42,457 nt of DNA from an uncultured Bacteroidales bacterium (GTDB taxonomy: Bacteria > Bacteroidota > Bacteroidia > Bacteroidales > Muribaculaceae): positions 1-42,457 of the forward strand of contig CACZVR010000027.1 of assembly GCA_902784675.1 (NCBI GenBank), in the 5' to 3' direction. A program made the position numbers and the translations under genes. Below are positions 9,148-20,217 of the stretch, piece by piece. Positions within the stretch are counted from its first letter, which is position 1; every line of letters starts with the position of its first letter. The notes beneath the pieces are model-generated. The model saw only the letters and a program-made list of their open reading frames with translations, was not told the origin of the DNA and searched no databases.

Positions 9148-10641
9148 TTACTTGAACAGACGGCCCACAACGGGCAGTTTGGCCAACATCTGGCCCAGGT
9201 GCTCTTTGCGGTAGATGAAACCCACAAACAGCAACAGCAGGAAAGTGCGGTAGGCCAGCGCAATCCACATGTTCTCGATTGCCAGCATCATCGCAGCGAA
9301 CAGGATACCGGCCACGAAAGTGTAGAGGGCGATGTCGCGCAACTGATAGCGGATGGGATAGTACTTCTGCCCCACGAGGTAGCTCAGCACCATGGCGGTA
9401 GCATAGCCCGCAAAACCACCCCAAGCACATGCCATGTAGCCGTACTTGGGCACAAACAGCACGTTCACCAGAATGAGCACGGCACAGCCGATGCCCGAGA
9501 ACCATGCGCCCCAAATGGTCTTGTCGATGAGTTTGTACCAGAACGACAGATTAAAGTAGATGCCCATCATGATCTCGGCGGCCATGACAATGGGCACAAC
9601 CTTGAGTCCCGACCAGTAGTCCGGGGCGATGATGTACTTGAACACATCAATCCATGCCATCACAGCCAAGAAGGCCAGCAGCGTGAAGATGATGAAGTAG
9701 CGCATAGCCTGGGCATAGGTCTCGCGGCTGTCCTTCTCTTTACTTTTGCCGAACACAAACGGCTCGTAGGCATAGCGGAAGGCTTGGGTGATCAGCGCCA
9801 TGATCATGGCAATTTTCACTGCCGCTCCATAGATACCCAACTGCGTCTGCACGTCGGCTTGCTTGTAAATCTTGGGGAAGAACATCTTGTCGAACGTCTG
9901 GTTCAAGATGCCGGCGATACCCAGCACCAGGATGGGCCAGGCATATTTGAGCATGCGCTTCAACAGCGACCAGTCAAACTTGTACTTGATGCCCGTCAGC
10001 TCTTTCCAGAAGAAGAAGGTGATCAATCCGGTACAGAACAGGTTGATAAAGAAGGCATAGCCCACACCCACAGTAGGACTATAGATTTTGCCGATGGCAT
10101 CGGGATAACTCTTGTAGAGGGCGGGCAGGGCAACATAGTACAGCAGATTCAGGCCGATGTTCAAGAAAATGAACAACAACTTGAGGGCAGCGAATTTCCA
10201 CGGCTTGCGTTGGTAGCGCAGATACGCAAACGGAATGCACTGGAAGGCATCCAGGGCAACCACCGTCGCCATCACCCAGATGTACTCGGGATGAGCGCTA
10301 TAGCCCATCCACCCTGATATGCCAGGCAGGAATGCCAACACCAGCAGGACAAACAGCAACGAGGTGGTGCCCACGCTGATGAGCGTCGTGCTATAGACGG
10401 TGGCAGGGTTCTCCTCGCTCTTGTTGGCAAAGCGGAAGAACGTCGTCTCCATGCCGTAGGTGAGGATGACGAGCAGCAATGCCGTGTAGGCATACACGTT
10501 GGTGATGACGCCATAGCCGCCCGAAGCGGCCGACATCTTGGCGGTATATAGTGGCACGAGCAGATAATTCAGGAAACGCCCGATGATGCTGCTCAACCCA
10601 TAGATGGCGGTGTCTTTCGCCAGTGATTTAAGATTAGCCAT
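9148..10641 (-). CDS. Wzx-type polysaccharide flippase
   Basis: Inner-membrane protein of 497 residues with about 12-14 hydrophobic segments spread over its length, resembling the oligosaccharide flippase / polysaccharide biosynthesis (MATE-like, MOP superfamily) group. The N-terminus (LAKDTAIYGLSSIIGRFLNYLLVPLYT) is typical of this group: the first helix carries the conserved small and aromatic residues seen in Wzx-like proteins. It would flip lipid-linked glycans or a similar lipid intermediate; the substrate cannot be told. It starts 20 nt after the ruvB stop on the same strand, so the two are probably co-transcribed. The leader is the repetitive AT-rich run CTAACTTCTAACT-like, read here as TTAGTTAGAAGTTAGGAG. 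Confidence 0.85.
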   Translation of the reverse strand: MANLKSLAKDTAIYGLSSIIGRFLNYLLVPLYTAKMSAASGGYGVITNVYAYTALLLVILTYGMETTFFRFANKSEENPATVYSTTLISVGTTSLLFVLLVLAFLPGISGWMGYSAHPEYIWVMATVVALDAFQCIPFAYLRYQRKPWKFAALKLLFIFLNIGLNLLYYVALPALYKSYPDAIGKIYSPTVGVGYAFFINLFCTGLITFFFWKELTGIKYKFDWSLLKRMLKYAWPILVLGIAGILNQTFDKMFFPKIYKQADVQTQLGIYGAAVKIAMIMALITQAFRYAYEPFVFGKSKEKDSRETYAQAMRYFIIFTLLAFLAVMAWIDVFKYIIAPDYWSGLKVVPIVMAAEIMMGIYFNLSFWYKLIDKTIWGAWFSGIGCAVLILVNVLFVPKYGYMACAWGGFAGYATAMVLSYLVGQKYYPIRYQLRDIALYTFVAGILFAAMMLAIENMWIALAYRTFLLLLFVGFIYRKEHLGQMLAKLPVVGRLFK

Positions 10642-10661
10642 TTCTAACTCCTAACTTCTAA

Positions 10662-11681
10662 CTAAAAAAGTGTTCCCACCTCGCCGGGACGTTCGCGCTT
10701 CAGGTGGTTATAAGCCAGCATAGTCGCTTCACGGCCGCGAGGAGTGCGGTTGATGAAACCTTCCTTGATGAGATAAGGCTCATAGACCTCTTCGATAGTG
10801 CCCGCATCTTCGTTCATCGCTGTGGCAATGGTGTTCAAGCCCACGGGGCCACCGTTGAACTTGTCGATGATGGTGAGCAGAATCTTGTTGTCGATTTCGT
10901 CAAGGCCATACTTGTCGATGTTTAGCGCCTCGAGGGCATAGCGCGCGATTTCCAGGTCGATGCGGCCGCTGCCCTTCACCTGGGCGAAGTCGCGCACGCG
11001 GCGCAGCAGCGAGTTGGCGATACGAGGCGTGCCGCGGCTGCGCAGGGCAATCTCGATGGCAGCCTTGTCGTCGATGGGAACGTCCAGCAACCGTGCCGAG
11101 CGGCGGATGATGCCCTCCAACACCTTGTGGTCATAATATTCCAGATGGCAATTGATACCGAAACGCGCCCTCAGCGGCGAAGTCAACAGGCCGCTGCGGG
11201 TGGTGGCGCCGATGAGGGTGAACGGAGCAAGCGTCAGTTGCACCGAACGAGCCCCGGGCCCCTTGTCGATCATGATGTCGATGCGGTAGTCCTCCATCGC
11301 GCTATACAGGTACTCCTCCACGATGGGACTCAAGCGGTGAATCTCGTCGATGAACAGCACATCGTTCTCGTCGAGCGACGTCAGCAGACCCGCCAAATCA
11401 CCCGGCTTGTCCAGCACGGGACCCGACGTCACCTTGAAACCCACGCCCAGCTCATTGGCGATGATGTTGCTCAACGTCGTCTTGCCCAGGCCCGGAGGGC
11501 CATGGAACAGCACGTGATCCAGCGACTCGCCGCGCAGCTTAGCCGCAGCGACAAACACGCGCAGGTTCTCTATGATCTTGTCCTGTCCCGCAAAGTCCTC
11601 AAACCGCACGGGCCTTAAAGCCCGCTCAAAATCCTGATCGGTCTTCAACGACTCCCGTCTGATATCAAATTCCTCGTCCAT
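10662..11681 (-). CDS. ruvB: Holliday junction branch-migration helicase RuvB
   Basis: AAA+ motor of the RuvABC resolvasome, driving Holliday-junction branch migration. About 339 residues starting [12 protein letters not shown]. Walker A is GPPGLGKTT, Walker B is [10 protein letters not shown], sensor/arginine-finger region [19 protein letters not shown], and the C-terminal winged helix ends in [18 protein letters not shown] longer reading from a TTG at 11693 is possible but that codon overlaps the -7 box, so the ATG at 11681 is chosen. This leaves only about 4-7 nt of leader. It heads a likely two-gene unit with the flippase. Confidence 0.96.
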   Translation of the reverse strand: MDEEFDIRRESLKTDQDFERALRPVRFEDFAGQDKIIENLRVFVAAAKLRGESLDHVLFHGPPGLGKTTLSNIIANELGVGFKVTSGPVLDKPGDLAGLLTSLDENDVLFIDEIHRLSPIVEEYLYSAMEDYRIDIMIDKGPGARSVQLTLAPFTLIGATTRSGLLTSPLRARFGINCHLEYYDHKVLEGIIRRSARLLDVPIDDKAAIEIALRSRGTPRIANSLLRRVRDFAQVKGSGRIDLEIARYALEALNIDKYGLDEIDNKILLTIIDKFNGGPVGLNTIATAMNEDAGTIEEVYEPYLIKEGFINRTPRGREATMLAYNHLKRERPGEVGTLF

Positions 11682-11690
11682 ACCAAACGG

Positions 11691-11698
11691 CAAAGATA
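11691..11698 (-). promoter_or_regulatory. ruvB -7 box
   Basis: Minus strand TATCTTTG ending 9 nt before the ruvB ATG, so the transcript would begin almost at the start codon. No convincing -33 TTG. Confidence 0.6.
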
Positions 11699-11729
11699 CA
11701 AAAAAGTTTCTTAGTATCTACTTTTTCCC

Positions 11730-11737
11730 TAAATTTG
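11730..11737 (+). promoter_or_regulatory. -7 box for the four-helix-bundle gene
   Basis: TAAATTTG on the plus strand, divergent from and about 32 bp away from the ruvB box. The transcript would carry a leader of about 105 nt containing several short CCTTAA-type repeats (11766-11805). Confidence 0.5.
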
Positions 11738-11848
11738 CACCCAAAATGGCTTTTTTGACACTAATGTCCTTAATGACTTTAAAGTCCCTAAGGTCCTTAA
11801 CGGCCTTTCATCACTAAATTATCAATAATTCATTAAAACCCAATCGTT

Positions 11849-12400
11849 ATGGGCGACGAGAAACTCATCCGTCACAGTGGCAATTACCGCAAGTTGCTCT
11901 CTTACCAGAAGGCCGAAGTCATCTACGAGATGACCTATTACTTTTGCCACAACTACCTGGACGCTAAAGACCGCACCATCGACCAGATGGTGCAGGCAGC
12001 CCGTTCAGGCAAGCAGAACATCATCGAGGGCTGTGCTGCGTCGGCAACATCGGCCAAGACCGAGATCAAACTTCTCAATGTCGCCAAGGCTAGTCTGCAG
12101 GAATTGCTCGAGGACTATATGGACTACCTGCGAACCCGTGGACACTGCCAGTGGGAAGAAGGCTCGCCCCAATGGACTGCGATGAGAGCCCTAGGCAAAG
12201 AGCACAACGATGCAGATTATTTCATGCATCTCTGTGCCACACGTCCGCCCGAAACCATTGCCAACATGGCCATCATCCTCATTCATCAGGCCGATTACTT
12301 GTTGTTCAGGCAGCTCGAACGACTGGAGCAGGACTTCCTCAACAACGGAGGCTTTGCCGAGAAAATGAGCCGCTTGAGAAAGGAAAATCGAGGCTTCTGA
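11849..12400 (+). CDS. Four-helix-bundle protein (23S rRNA intervening-sequence family)
   Basis: 183 residues, mostly helical, matching the four-helix-bundle family known from 23S rRNA intervening sequences and free-standing in many Bacteroidetes. The recognisable core is YQKAEVIYEMTYYFCHNY followed by DQMVQAARSGKQNIIEG and EIKLLNVAKASLQELLEDYMDYL. A longer suffix with LIHQADYLLFRQLERLEQDFL continues to the end, as in the suffix-bearing subgroup. There is no signal peptide or catalytic motif. Its molecular role is unknown. It is on the plus strand, isolated between two minus-strand genes, with its own -7 box at 11730. Confidence 0.8.
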   Translation: MGDEKLIRHSGNYRKLLSYQKAEVIYEMTYYFCHNYLDAKDRTIDQMVQAARSGKQNIIEGCAASATSAKTEIKLLNVAKASLQELLEDYMDYLRTRGHCQWEEGSPQWTAMRALGKEHNDADYFMHLCATRPPETIANMAIILIHQADYLLFRQLERLEQDFLNNGGFAEKMSRLRKENRGF

Positions 12401-12533
12401 TCACCTTCCTCACCTTCCACACCTTCTACATTTTCCACCCCGTTCACATGCACGTGGTTTTTCCACCCTGCAGTGAAAAAGTGGAAAAGATACGCATGTG
12501 TGGAATGGGTGAACAGTGTTGAAACAGTGTTTT

Positions 12534-14703
<2,170 letters not shown>

Positions 14704-14708
14704 GCCTG

Positions 14709-14740
14709 CAAAGGTAGTACAAGCCGAGCTGAATGACAAA
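14709..14740 (-). promoter_or_regulatory. uvrA-like promoter, leaderless
   Basis: On the minus strand TTTG (14740-14737), a 20-bp spacer and TACCTTTG (14716-14709) form a near-ideal promoter. The ATG begins only 6 nt after the box, so the mRNA would be leaderless or nearly so. This promoter lies just outside repeat copy 1, on the inserted side. Confidence 0.75.
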
Positions 14741-14847
14741 TAAAATATATAATTGTTTATTAGCTCGTTGTAAGGACCTATCCTTGTTTCCCATAGTAGA
14801 GTTTTGGTGAATTATGCTATAATCTTATTTTTTTTGCTTTATTATTG

Positions 14848-14959
14848 TTGCAACATTTCAGGAATGGTTGTATCTTTGTCGCTAGCAATTTGGCATAAAT
14901 AAGCGTTTTGCTTTTTGCTCTCTTTTTGGAAACTTGAGATATTTTGAAAGCGTTTCCAA
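14848..14959 (+). promoter_or_regulatory. Promoter and hairpin leader of the two-gene unit
   Basis: TTG (14848-14850), 20-bp spacer, TATCTTTG (14871-14878). The roughly 165-nt leader contains the inverted repeat TTGGAAAC (14926-14933) / GTTTCCAA (14952-14959). Otherwise the 14741-15045 gap is AT-rich and holds no other recognisable element. Confidence 0.65.
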
Positions 14960-15045
14960 TAAAGGAGTGGCAATTACAGTCCACGCTTTGTGGTTAATAA
15001 TTGGATGTTCAGGGCTGGGACATCTAAAATAGAAATAGTTATTTC

Positions 15046-15873
15046 ATGATTAACCAAAAATCTTTATTGATTGGAGTTGTTGTTTTACTAATGCTTGCGG
15101 CGTCTTCTTTTTCCGCATCAAGTGCTGAAACCTTCGGAAAGGGTAGTGTTGTCATCAATTTGCAAGGAAATATTGGGTTTATGGATACACCTGATGACAA
15201 TAAACTAGCCTATGGTGGCAGATTGTCTTTTGAATTCGGCCTTGCTGATATCATTGAAGATAAGGGCTCTTTAGGATTAGTTCTTGTCGCAAGTGACTTA
15301 TATGGTGGGACTTATGAGAGCTTAAATGCAGGAAAATACAATTATTCATATACCTCAACTACCTACTATAAAGAACAAGGTGGTGTTTTTGGACAACGAT
15401 CCGTCATATCCAGTAGTACAACAGTTCATAATCGCAAAGGCGATTGTGCTGCAGAGTGTGACGTGACGAGAAATGATGCAACTTTAATGGCAGGAATCTC
15501 ATTCCATTATGAGTTTGCCAATCATCTCGACACTTATATGATGATTGGGGGTGGAGCAACCTATTGCACGAGGAGTTTCTCTAATTATTATAATGAAATC
15601 AATTTATCTGTCGTAGATCATCGCCGAGATAAGCCTAATGTGAATAACTATGACGGACCTGTGATCTCGTATTATTACAATGATTATAATCATGTAAAAT
15701 GGCTTGGGTTTGATCCCAAGTTTTACCCAGCTGCGATGGCCCTGATTGGTGCAAGGTATTTTCTCAGTGACCATTTCGCTTTGGGCTTAGAGGCTGGTCT
15801 TAACACATTCACCATAAAAAAGAACTTAAATGCAATGACAGTTGGGAGCTTGGGTTTGAGTTATAAATTTTAA
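15046..15873 (+). CDS. Outer-membrane beta-barrel protein, hypothetical
   Basis: 275 residues; function unknown. A signal peptide (about 1-27, LLIGVVVLLMLAASSFSASSAE) is followed by alternating amphipathic strands (GSVVINLQGNIGF, YGGRLSFEFGLAD, LMAGISFHYEFANH, YMMIGGGATYC, AAMALIGARYFLSDHFALGLEAG). The chain ends in SLGLSYKF, with the terminal phenylalanine typical of BAM-assembled barrels. It resembles small porin-like barrels but no specific family was recognised. It is clearly more AT-rich than the genes around it. The lipoprotein gene starts 46 bp downstream with no terminator between, so the two are likely one operon. The pair lies between two 40-bp direct repeats, suggesting acquisition as a unit. 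Confidence 0.75.
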   Translation: MINQKSLLIGVVVLLMLAASSFSASSAETFGKGSVVINLQGNIGFMDTPDDNKLAYGGRLSFEFGLADIIEDKGSLGLVLVASDLYGGTYESLNAGKYNYSYTSTTYYKEQGGVFGQRSVISSSTTVHNRKGDCAAECDVTRNDATLMAGISFHYEFANHLDTYMMIGGGATYCTRSFSNYYNEINLSVVDHRRDKPNVNNYDGPVISYYYNDYNHVKWLGFDPKFYPAAMALIGARYFLSDHFALGLEAGLNTFTIKKNLNAMTVGSLGLSYKF

Positions 15874-15919
15874 GGAATCTTTATAAACAGCAATATTAAC
15901 ATTTTAAAAGGTATTAATT

Positions 15920-16927
15920 ATGAAAAAGTTAACCTTGATCATTTCAATCTTTTTGGTGGCAATGACATCTTGTCATTCCGGAAAACAGTTTTTGGATAAT
16001 GCGGCTCCAGAGGAGCGCGCTCTTAACATCATGAAGGTTACTGACGAGGAAAAGACGACAGTGCTCATGCCTGAGGTTAGAAGTGGTTTCCCCAAAAATT
16101 TTGCTACTACTCGTTGGTCCGGCAATAAAAACAATGGTATTCATTGGGGCTGTAATAAACTCTTGAGCGCTTCACCCGATGGTGATGAGATCGCCTATAT
16201 GACTGCTGAGAATAAGCAGACTAACATCATGATTAGACGAACAACAGCTAATGGCTCTGCTACACAGCGTACATTTCGTGATGTGACTGATTTCTCTTGG
16301 GGCGGTGATGGAAAATTGTATTTTTCTGGAGAAGGCATTTCGGTGATTGATGCCCATGTTGGCAGTCTTGTTCGCCAGTTGACCAATAATGAGAGTGATT
16401 GCAATCCGACTGTAACCGATGATGGCAAATTGCTGTTTTTCAGCCGCTTTGACAGGACTGGTCCATCAATTTGGTCTTTGAACCTTGAAAATGGCGCTCT
16501 TACACAATGCGCTGTGGGCTATGAGCCTTGTACAATCGGTAACAACAAAGAAGCGTTTGTGTGTGTGCGAAACAATACTTCAGGGTGCAGCGAGATCTGG
16601 TTAGTGGATTTTGTGAAAGGTCAAGAAACAATCATTTTGAGTGACAAGAATATCAGCTATTCACATCCTTGTGTCTCACCTAATGGTCAATGGCTTGTTT
16701 GCCAGGGCAACTCAAAGTCCTCGATCAACAAAAAGCAAAACACCGATATTTTTGCAATCCGCATGGATGGCACTGGATTGGTGCAGTTGACATTCCATCC
16801 TGCTCAGGATCAATGTCCCGTATTCTCGGCTGACGGCAGGTATGTCTTCTTCCTGTCAGATAGGGCTAACAAGAAAGAACACACCAATATCTGGAGAATG
16901 AACTTAAATAATATGATGGGTTTCTAA
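15920..16927 (+). CDS. TolB-like beta-propeller lipoprotein
   Basis: 335 residues. The signal sequence ends in a lipobox (AMTSC, lipidated Cys18), so it is membrane-anchored. The body contains PD40/TolB-type propeller blades: LLSASPDGDEIAYMTAE, NPTVTDDGKLLFFSR with IWSLNLENG, SHPCVSPNGQWLVCQG with DIFAIRMDGTGLVQLT, and CPVFSADGRYVFFLSDR with NIWRMNLNN. These blades usually mediate protein-protein contacts in the envelope. Together with the barrel gene just upstream it could form an outer-membrane complex (inference). A strong terminator follows 25 bp after the stop. It shares the AT-rich composition of its partner. Confidence 0.82.
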   Translation: MKKLTLIISIFLVAMTSCHSGKQFLDNAAPEERALNIMKVTDEEKTTVLMPEVRSGFPKNFATTRWSGNKNNGIHWGCNKLLSASPDGDEIAYMTAENKQTNIMIRRTTANGSATQRTFRDVTDFSWGGDGKLYFSGEGISVIDAHVGSLVRQLTNNESDCNPTVTDDGKLLFFSRFDRTGPSIWSLNLENGALTQCAVGYEPCTIGNNKEAFVCVRNNTSGCSEIWLVDFVKGQETIILSDKNISYSHPCVSPNGQWLVCQGNSKSSINKKQNTDIFAIRMDGTGLVQLTFHPAQDQCPVFSADGRYVFFLSDRANKKEHTNIWRMNLNNMMGF

Positions 16928-16952
16928 AATTTGTAGAAATAGAAAGGCATGT

Positions 16953-16977
16953 AAAAAGGCGGGAATCCCGCCTTTTT
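16953..16977 (+). terminator. Strong rho-independent terminator
   Basis: AAAAAGGCGGGA (16953-16964) and TCCCGCCTTTTT (16966-16977) form a near-perfect palindrome with flanking A and T runs, so it can act in both directions. It closes the two-gene unit. Confidence 0.9.
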
Positions 16978-17006
16978 CGATTAATAAAGGATTGTCACTT
17001 TCTATA

Positions 17007-17046
17007 CTCTCGCTCCCTTGACAATGATGCAATCGCCTTTCATGCC
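17007..17046. repeat. 40-bp direct repeat, copy 2
   Basis: Exact copy of 14667-14706. On the minus strand it begins 15 nt after the asd stop and encodes the uvrA-like start followed by GTA TAG, giving the dead-end frame MKGDCIIVKGARV. This is the arrangement expected if uvrA once followed asd directly. Confidence 0.95.
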
Positions 17047-17060
17047 GCCCGAATTCTGCT

Positions 17061-18071
17061 TTATTTCTTGCGGTGGGCGATGAGGTATTGACCGATTTGC
17101 ACAGCGTTGAGGGCCGCGCCTTTCTTGATTTGGTCACCGCACAGCCAGAAGGTCAAGCCGTTGTCACTGCTGGTGTCCACGCGGATGCGTCCCACATACA
17201 CGGGATCCTTGCCCGAGCAGTCGATGGGCATGGGATAGCGGTTGCTGCGCGGGTCATCCACGACAACCACGCCAGGAGCAAGCTGCAGGGCAGCACGGGC
17301 CTCCTCGGGGGTGATAGGTTGCTCACACTCGATCCACACGGCCTCGCTGTGGGCACGCATGACAGGCACGCGCACGCAGGTAGCGCTCACGCGGATGTCG
17401 CTGTGCATGATTTTACAGGTTTCTTTCACCATCTTCATCTCCTCGCGGGTGTAGTCATTATCCTGGAAGATGTCGATGTGAGGGATGACATTGTAGGCCA
17501 GTTCGTGTTGGAAATGGCGCACTGTCAGTTCTTCCTTGCCCACGGCAATTTCGCTGGTCTGCAGGGCGAGCTCATACATCGCCTCCATGCCGGCACCGCT
17601 GGCGGCTTGATAGGTAGCCACCTGCACATTCTTGATGTGCGACAGATTGTCGAGCGGTTTCAGCGCCACCACCATGATGATGGTCGAACAGTTGGGGTTG
17701 GCAATAATGTTGCGCGGGGTGTTCAGGGCATCCTCGCCGTTGACTTCGGGCACCACCAGGGGCACATCGTCGTCCATACGGAAGGCGCTGCTGTTGTCAA
17801 TCATGATGCAGCCGTGCTTGGTGATGGTGGGCGCAAACTCACGCGCGGGACCGGCACCCATGGCGACAAAGGCGATATCGATGTCTTTGAAGTCATCATT
17901 GTGCTGCAAGAGCTTGACCACATGGTCCTTGCCACGGAAGGTGAAGATGCGTCCGGCACTGCGTTCCGAGCCGAACAACACGAGTTCACTCACGGGAAAA
18001 TTCTGTTCATCCAGGACACGCATGAATTCCTGTCCCACTGCGCCGCTGGCGCCAACAATCGCAACCTTCAT
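17061..18071 (-). CDS. asd: Aspartate-semialdehyde dehydrogenase
   Basis: NADP-dependent reduction of aspartyl phosphate to the semialdehyde, the branch point to lysine/diaminopimelate, threonine and methionine. 336 residues. The N-terminal Rossmann motif is [18 protein letters not shown], the catalytic cysteine lies in [13 protein letters not shown], and the substrate-binding histidine region is [21 protein letters not shown]. The ATG at 18071 is immediately before the Rossmann strand and is well supported. It follows the argB-like gene by 77 bp on the same strand. Repeat copy 2 lies 14 bp past its stop. Confidence 0.96.
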   Translation of the reverse strand: MKVAIVGASGAVGQEFMRVLDEQNFPVSELVLFGSERSAGRIFTFRGKDHVVKLLQHNDDFKDIDIAFVAMGAGPAREFAPTITKHGCIMIDNSSAFRMDDDVPLVVPEVNGEDALNTPRNIIANPNCSTIIMVVALKPLDNLSHIKNVQVATYQAASGAGMEAMYELALQTSEIAVGKEELTVRHFQHELAYNVIPHIDIFQDNDYTREEMKMVKETCKIMHSDIRVSATCVRVPVMRAHSEAVWIECEQPITPEEARAALQLAPGVVVVDDPRSNRYPMPIDCSGKDPVYVGRIRVDTSSDNGLTFWLCGDQIKKGAALNAVQIGQYLIAHRKK

Positions 18072-18148
18072 TATTCTTTAAGTCTTTAATTGTGAGTAGT
18101 AAGTTTTTTTAGTCCTATGCTTTATCGGCAAATCCTGTGCCAAGTCGC

Positions 18149-18919
18149 TCATTCCTTGATGTGGGTGCCCTTTTCGGGATCGCCCATTTGCGACGGGCAG
18201 GTGATGATGACCTCTTTCACGCCATGGTCAATGGCCTTGAAGGCGTTATCCACCTTGTTGTCAAACCAGTCCTTGATGATTTCCATGTCGCGCAGGGTCT
18301 TGTATTGCGTGCGCCGCAAGTTGGCAACAGCGCTGTCGGGATCGGTGGGATTGAGCAGGACGCCCTTCTTCTCGAAGCAGTAAATGAGAGTGATGTCGAA
18401 GCGCAAAGCCAGGGCACGGGCAATCTCGGCAGCCATGGCGTCGGTTTCGTTGAACAGCAGGTTGCCGCGCCCGTCGTGCGTGATGGGAGCAAGCACAGGC
18501 ACGATGCCGTTGTCGAGGAGTCGCGCAATAGCCTCGGTATTGACGTGTCGCACCTGTCCTGTGTCGCCCAACTTGCTGTTGGGAATCTTGACGCTGGTGA
18601 TGAGGTTCATGTCGGCACCGGTGACGCCCAGTGCATTCACCTTGTTGCCCTGCAGCAGTGAAACGAACAAACGGCTCACCAGTCCGCCATAGACCATGGT
18701 GAGCAGCTTGAGGGTGCCGGCGTCAACAACTGGACGGTCATTGATGAGCTTGGTCTTGATACCAAGCTTGTTGCCGATCTCCTGCGCCATCATGTTGCCG
18801 CTGAAGAGGAGCATTTTCTTCCCCTTGATGGCGGCGAAGGCTTTAACAAAGGTGCGCAACTCATCGGCTTTCTCGACAATCTTGCCGCTGACCTTGACTA
18901 TCGTGAATTTCTCGTTCAT
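18149..18919 (-). CDS. Divergent acetylglutamate-kinase-like protein (ArgB family)
   Basis: 256-residue amino-acid-kinase-fold protein. The best resemblance is to ArgB, which phosphorylates N-acetylglutamate in arginine synthesis (Bacteroidetes are reported to use N-succinyl intermediates). Supporting segments are TIVKVSGKIVE, VNALGVTGADMNLI, PVLAPITHDGRGNLLFNETDAMAAEIA and TLIYCFEKKGVL. Unusually, the HGGG phosphate/substrate loop after the second strand reads FSGNMM, the first loop is KVSGK instead of the usual double glycine, and the late GGM segment reads DWFDNK. It may be a paralogue with a changed substrate or lost activity; a standard argB may exist elsewhere. It sits between prfB and asd on the same strand. 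Confidence 0.75.
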   Translation of the reverse strand: MNEKFTIVKVSGKIVEKADELRTFVKAFAAIKGKKMLLFSGNMMAQEIGNKLGIKTKLINDRPVVDAGTLKLLTMVYGGLVSRLFVSLLQGNKVNALGVTGADMNLITSVKIPNSKLGDTGQVRHVNTEAIARLLDNGIVPVLAPITHDGRGNLLFNETDAMAAEIARALALRFDITLIYCFEKKGVLLNPTDPDSAVANLRRTQYKTLRDMEIIKDWFDNKVDNAFKAIDHGVKEVIITCPSQMGDPEKGTHIKE

Positions 18920-19017
18920 GTTGATTATGGTTTTTAGTCCCTTGTCCTTAGTTGTAATTACAGAATAATCAAAAAAACTTTGCGCCTTTGCATGCGCCCC
19001 AGGAACGCGGATGCCCC

Positions 19018-19064
19018 CTAAAACCTAACGCCTAAAACCTAACGCCTAACGCCTAAAACCTAAC
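19018..19064. repeat. Short tandem repeat of CTAAAACCTAACGC
   Basis: Two perfect 14-bp units (19018-19031, 19032-19045), a half unit CTAACGC, and a third partial unit to 19064. The end overlaps the prfB stop codon. Similar CCTAA-rich tracts occur at other intergenic sites in this window. Confidence 0.85.
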
Positions 19065-20169
19065 TCTCGGCAAACTCCATCAGGTAGGCCTTGATGAAGT
19101 CGTCCAGGTCTCCGTCCATCACACCGCCCACATCGCTGGTCTGGTGGTTGGTGCGGTGGTCCTTCACGCGGCGATCATCAAAGACGTAGCTGCGAATCTG
19201 GCTGCCCCATTCGATTTTCTTCTTGCTGTCCTCAACCTTGCGCTGTTCTTCTTGGCGGTGCTGCAACTCCTTGTTGTAGAGAATGGAGCGCAGGTTGCGC
19301 AACGCGTTCTCACGGTTCTTGGGCTGGTCGCGGGTCTCAGTGTTCTCAACCAGAATTTCCTCCTCCTCGCCAGTGTAGGGGTCTTTGTACTGGTAGCGCA
19401 CACGCACACCCGATTCCACCTTGTTCACGTTTTGGCCGCCGGCACCGCCGCTGCGGAAGGTGTCCCACGAGATGCGTGCCGGGTCGAGCGTGATTTCGAT
19501 GGTGTCATCGACCAGCGGGGTGACGAATACCGATGCAAACGAGGTCATGCGTTTGCCCTGGGCGTTATAGGGCGAGACGCGCACCAGGCGGTGCACTCCG
19601 TTCTCGCTCTTGAGGTAGCCGTAGGCAAAGTCGCCCTCGATGCTGATGGTCACGCTCTTGATGCCCGCCTCGTCACCGTCAATGAGGTGTTCGATGGCGG
19701 TTTTGTAGCCGTGACGCTCACACCAGCGCAGATACATGCGCATGAGCATCGATGCCCAGTCCTGGCTCTCGGTGCCGCCGGCGCCCGAGTTGATTTTCAA
19801 TATCGCGTCCATTTTGTCCTCGTCATGGCGCAGCATGTTGCGCAGCTCCATCTTCTCGAGCATGGCGAGCGCCTTGCTGTAGAGGGCATCGAGTTCGCTC
19901 TCCTCTACAAGACCTTCCTTGACAAAGTCAAAGCCCGTGGCGACCTCATCAACGGCGAGTTCCACTTCCTCACAGCCGTTGATCCAGTTGCGTAGAGACT
20001 TGATTTTCTTCATTTGCGCCTCGGCGGCCTTCTGGTCCTGCCAGAAGTCGGGCACGTGAGTGCGCAGTTCTTCTTCCTCGACCTCGATTTTCTTGCCGTC
20101 AATGTCAAGATAGCGTTTGAGGTCTTCTTTTCGTTGTTGTAATTCCTTGAGTTGTTCTTGAGTAATCAT
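19060..20169 (-). CDS. prfB: Peptide chain release factor 2, no programmed frameshift
   Basis: Terminates translation at UGA and UAA. 369 residues with the catalytic GGQ in SGGAGGQNVNKVESGVRV and a helical N-terminal domain (FWQDQKAAEAQMKKI). In most bacteria prfB needs a +1 shift at CTT TGA C near codon 25. Here the same place reads CGC TAT CTT GAC ATT, so the frame is continuous and autoregulation by frameshifting is absent. The stop-codon-reading tripeptide, SPF in most RF2 proteins, is SPY (VRVSPYNAQGKRMTSF). It starts 29 bp after the acyl-CoA synthetase gene on the same strand, so an operon is possible. Confidence 0.95.
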   Translation of the reverse strand: MITQEQLKELQQRKEDLKRYLDIDGKKIEVEEEELRTHVPDFWQDQKAAEAQMKKIKSLRNWINGCEEVELAVDEVATGFDFVKEGLVEESELDALYSKALAMLEKMELRNMLRHDEDKMDAILKINSGAGGTESQDWASMLMRMYLRWCERHGYKTAIEHLIDGDEAGIKSVTISIEGDFAYGYLKSENGVHRLVRVSPYNAQGKRMTSFASVFVTPLVDDTIEITLDPARISWDTFRSGGAGGQNVNKVESGVRVRYQYKDPYTGEEEEILVENTETRDQPKNRENALRNLRSILYNKELQHRQEEQRKVEDSKKKIEWGSQIRSYVFDDRRVKDHRTNHQTSDVGGVMDGDLDDFIKAYLMEFAES

Positions 20170-20197
20170 CTATTATGTGTGGTTCTAATCACTAACC

Positions 20198-20217
20198 ATC
20201 AGCCGATTTCGGCTGAT
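20198..20217 (-). other. Hairpin over the acyl-CoA synthetase stop codon
   Basis: ATCAGCCGA (20198-20206) and TCGGCTGAT (20209-20217) form a perfect inverted repeat that includes the last codons and TGA stop. No T run follows on the minus strand, so it is more likely an RNA-stability or coupling structure than a terminator. Confidence 0.45.

Noticed and set aside
12401..12533. Inverted repeats TTTTCCAC/GTGGAAAA and CACATGC/GCATGTG between convergent genes as a regulatory element.
   Set aside because: Most simply a loose bidirectional terminator region; several overlapping pairings and no clear T run.
14740..17006. Insertion sequence or integron-like cassette.
   Set aside because: No transposase, integrase or terminal inverted repeats; only the flanking direct repeats are seen.
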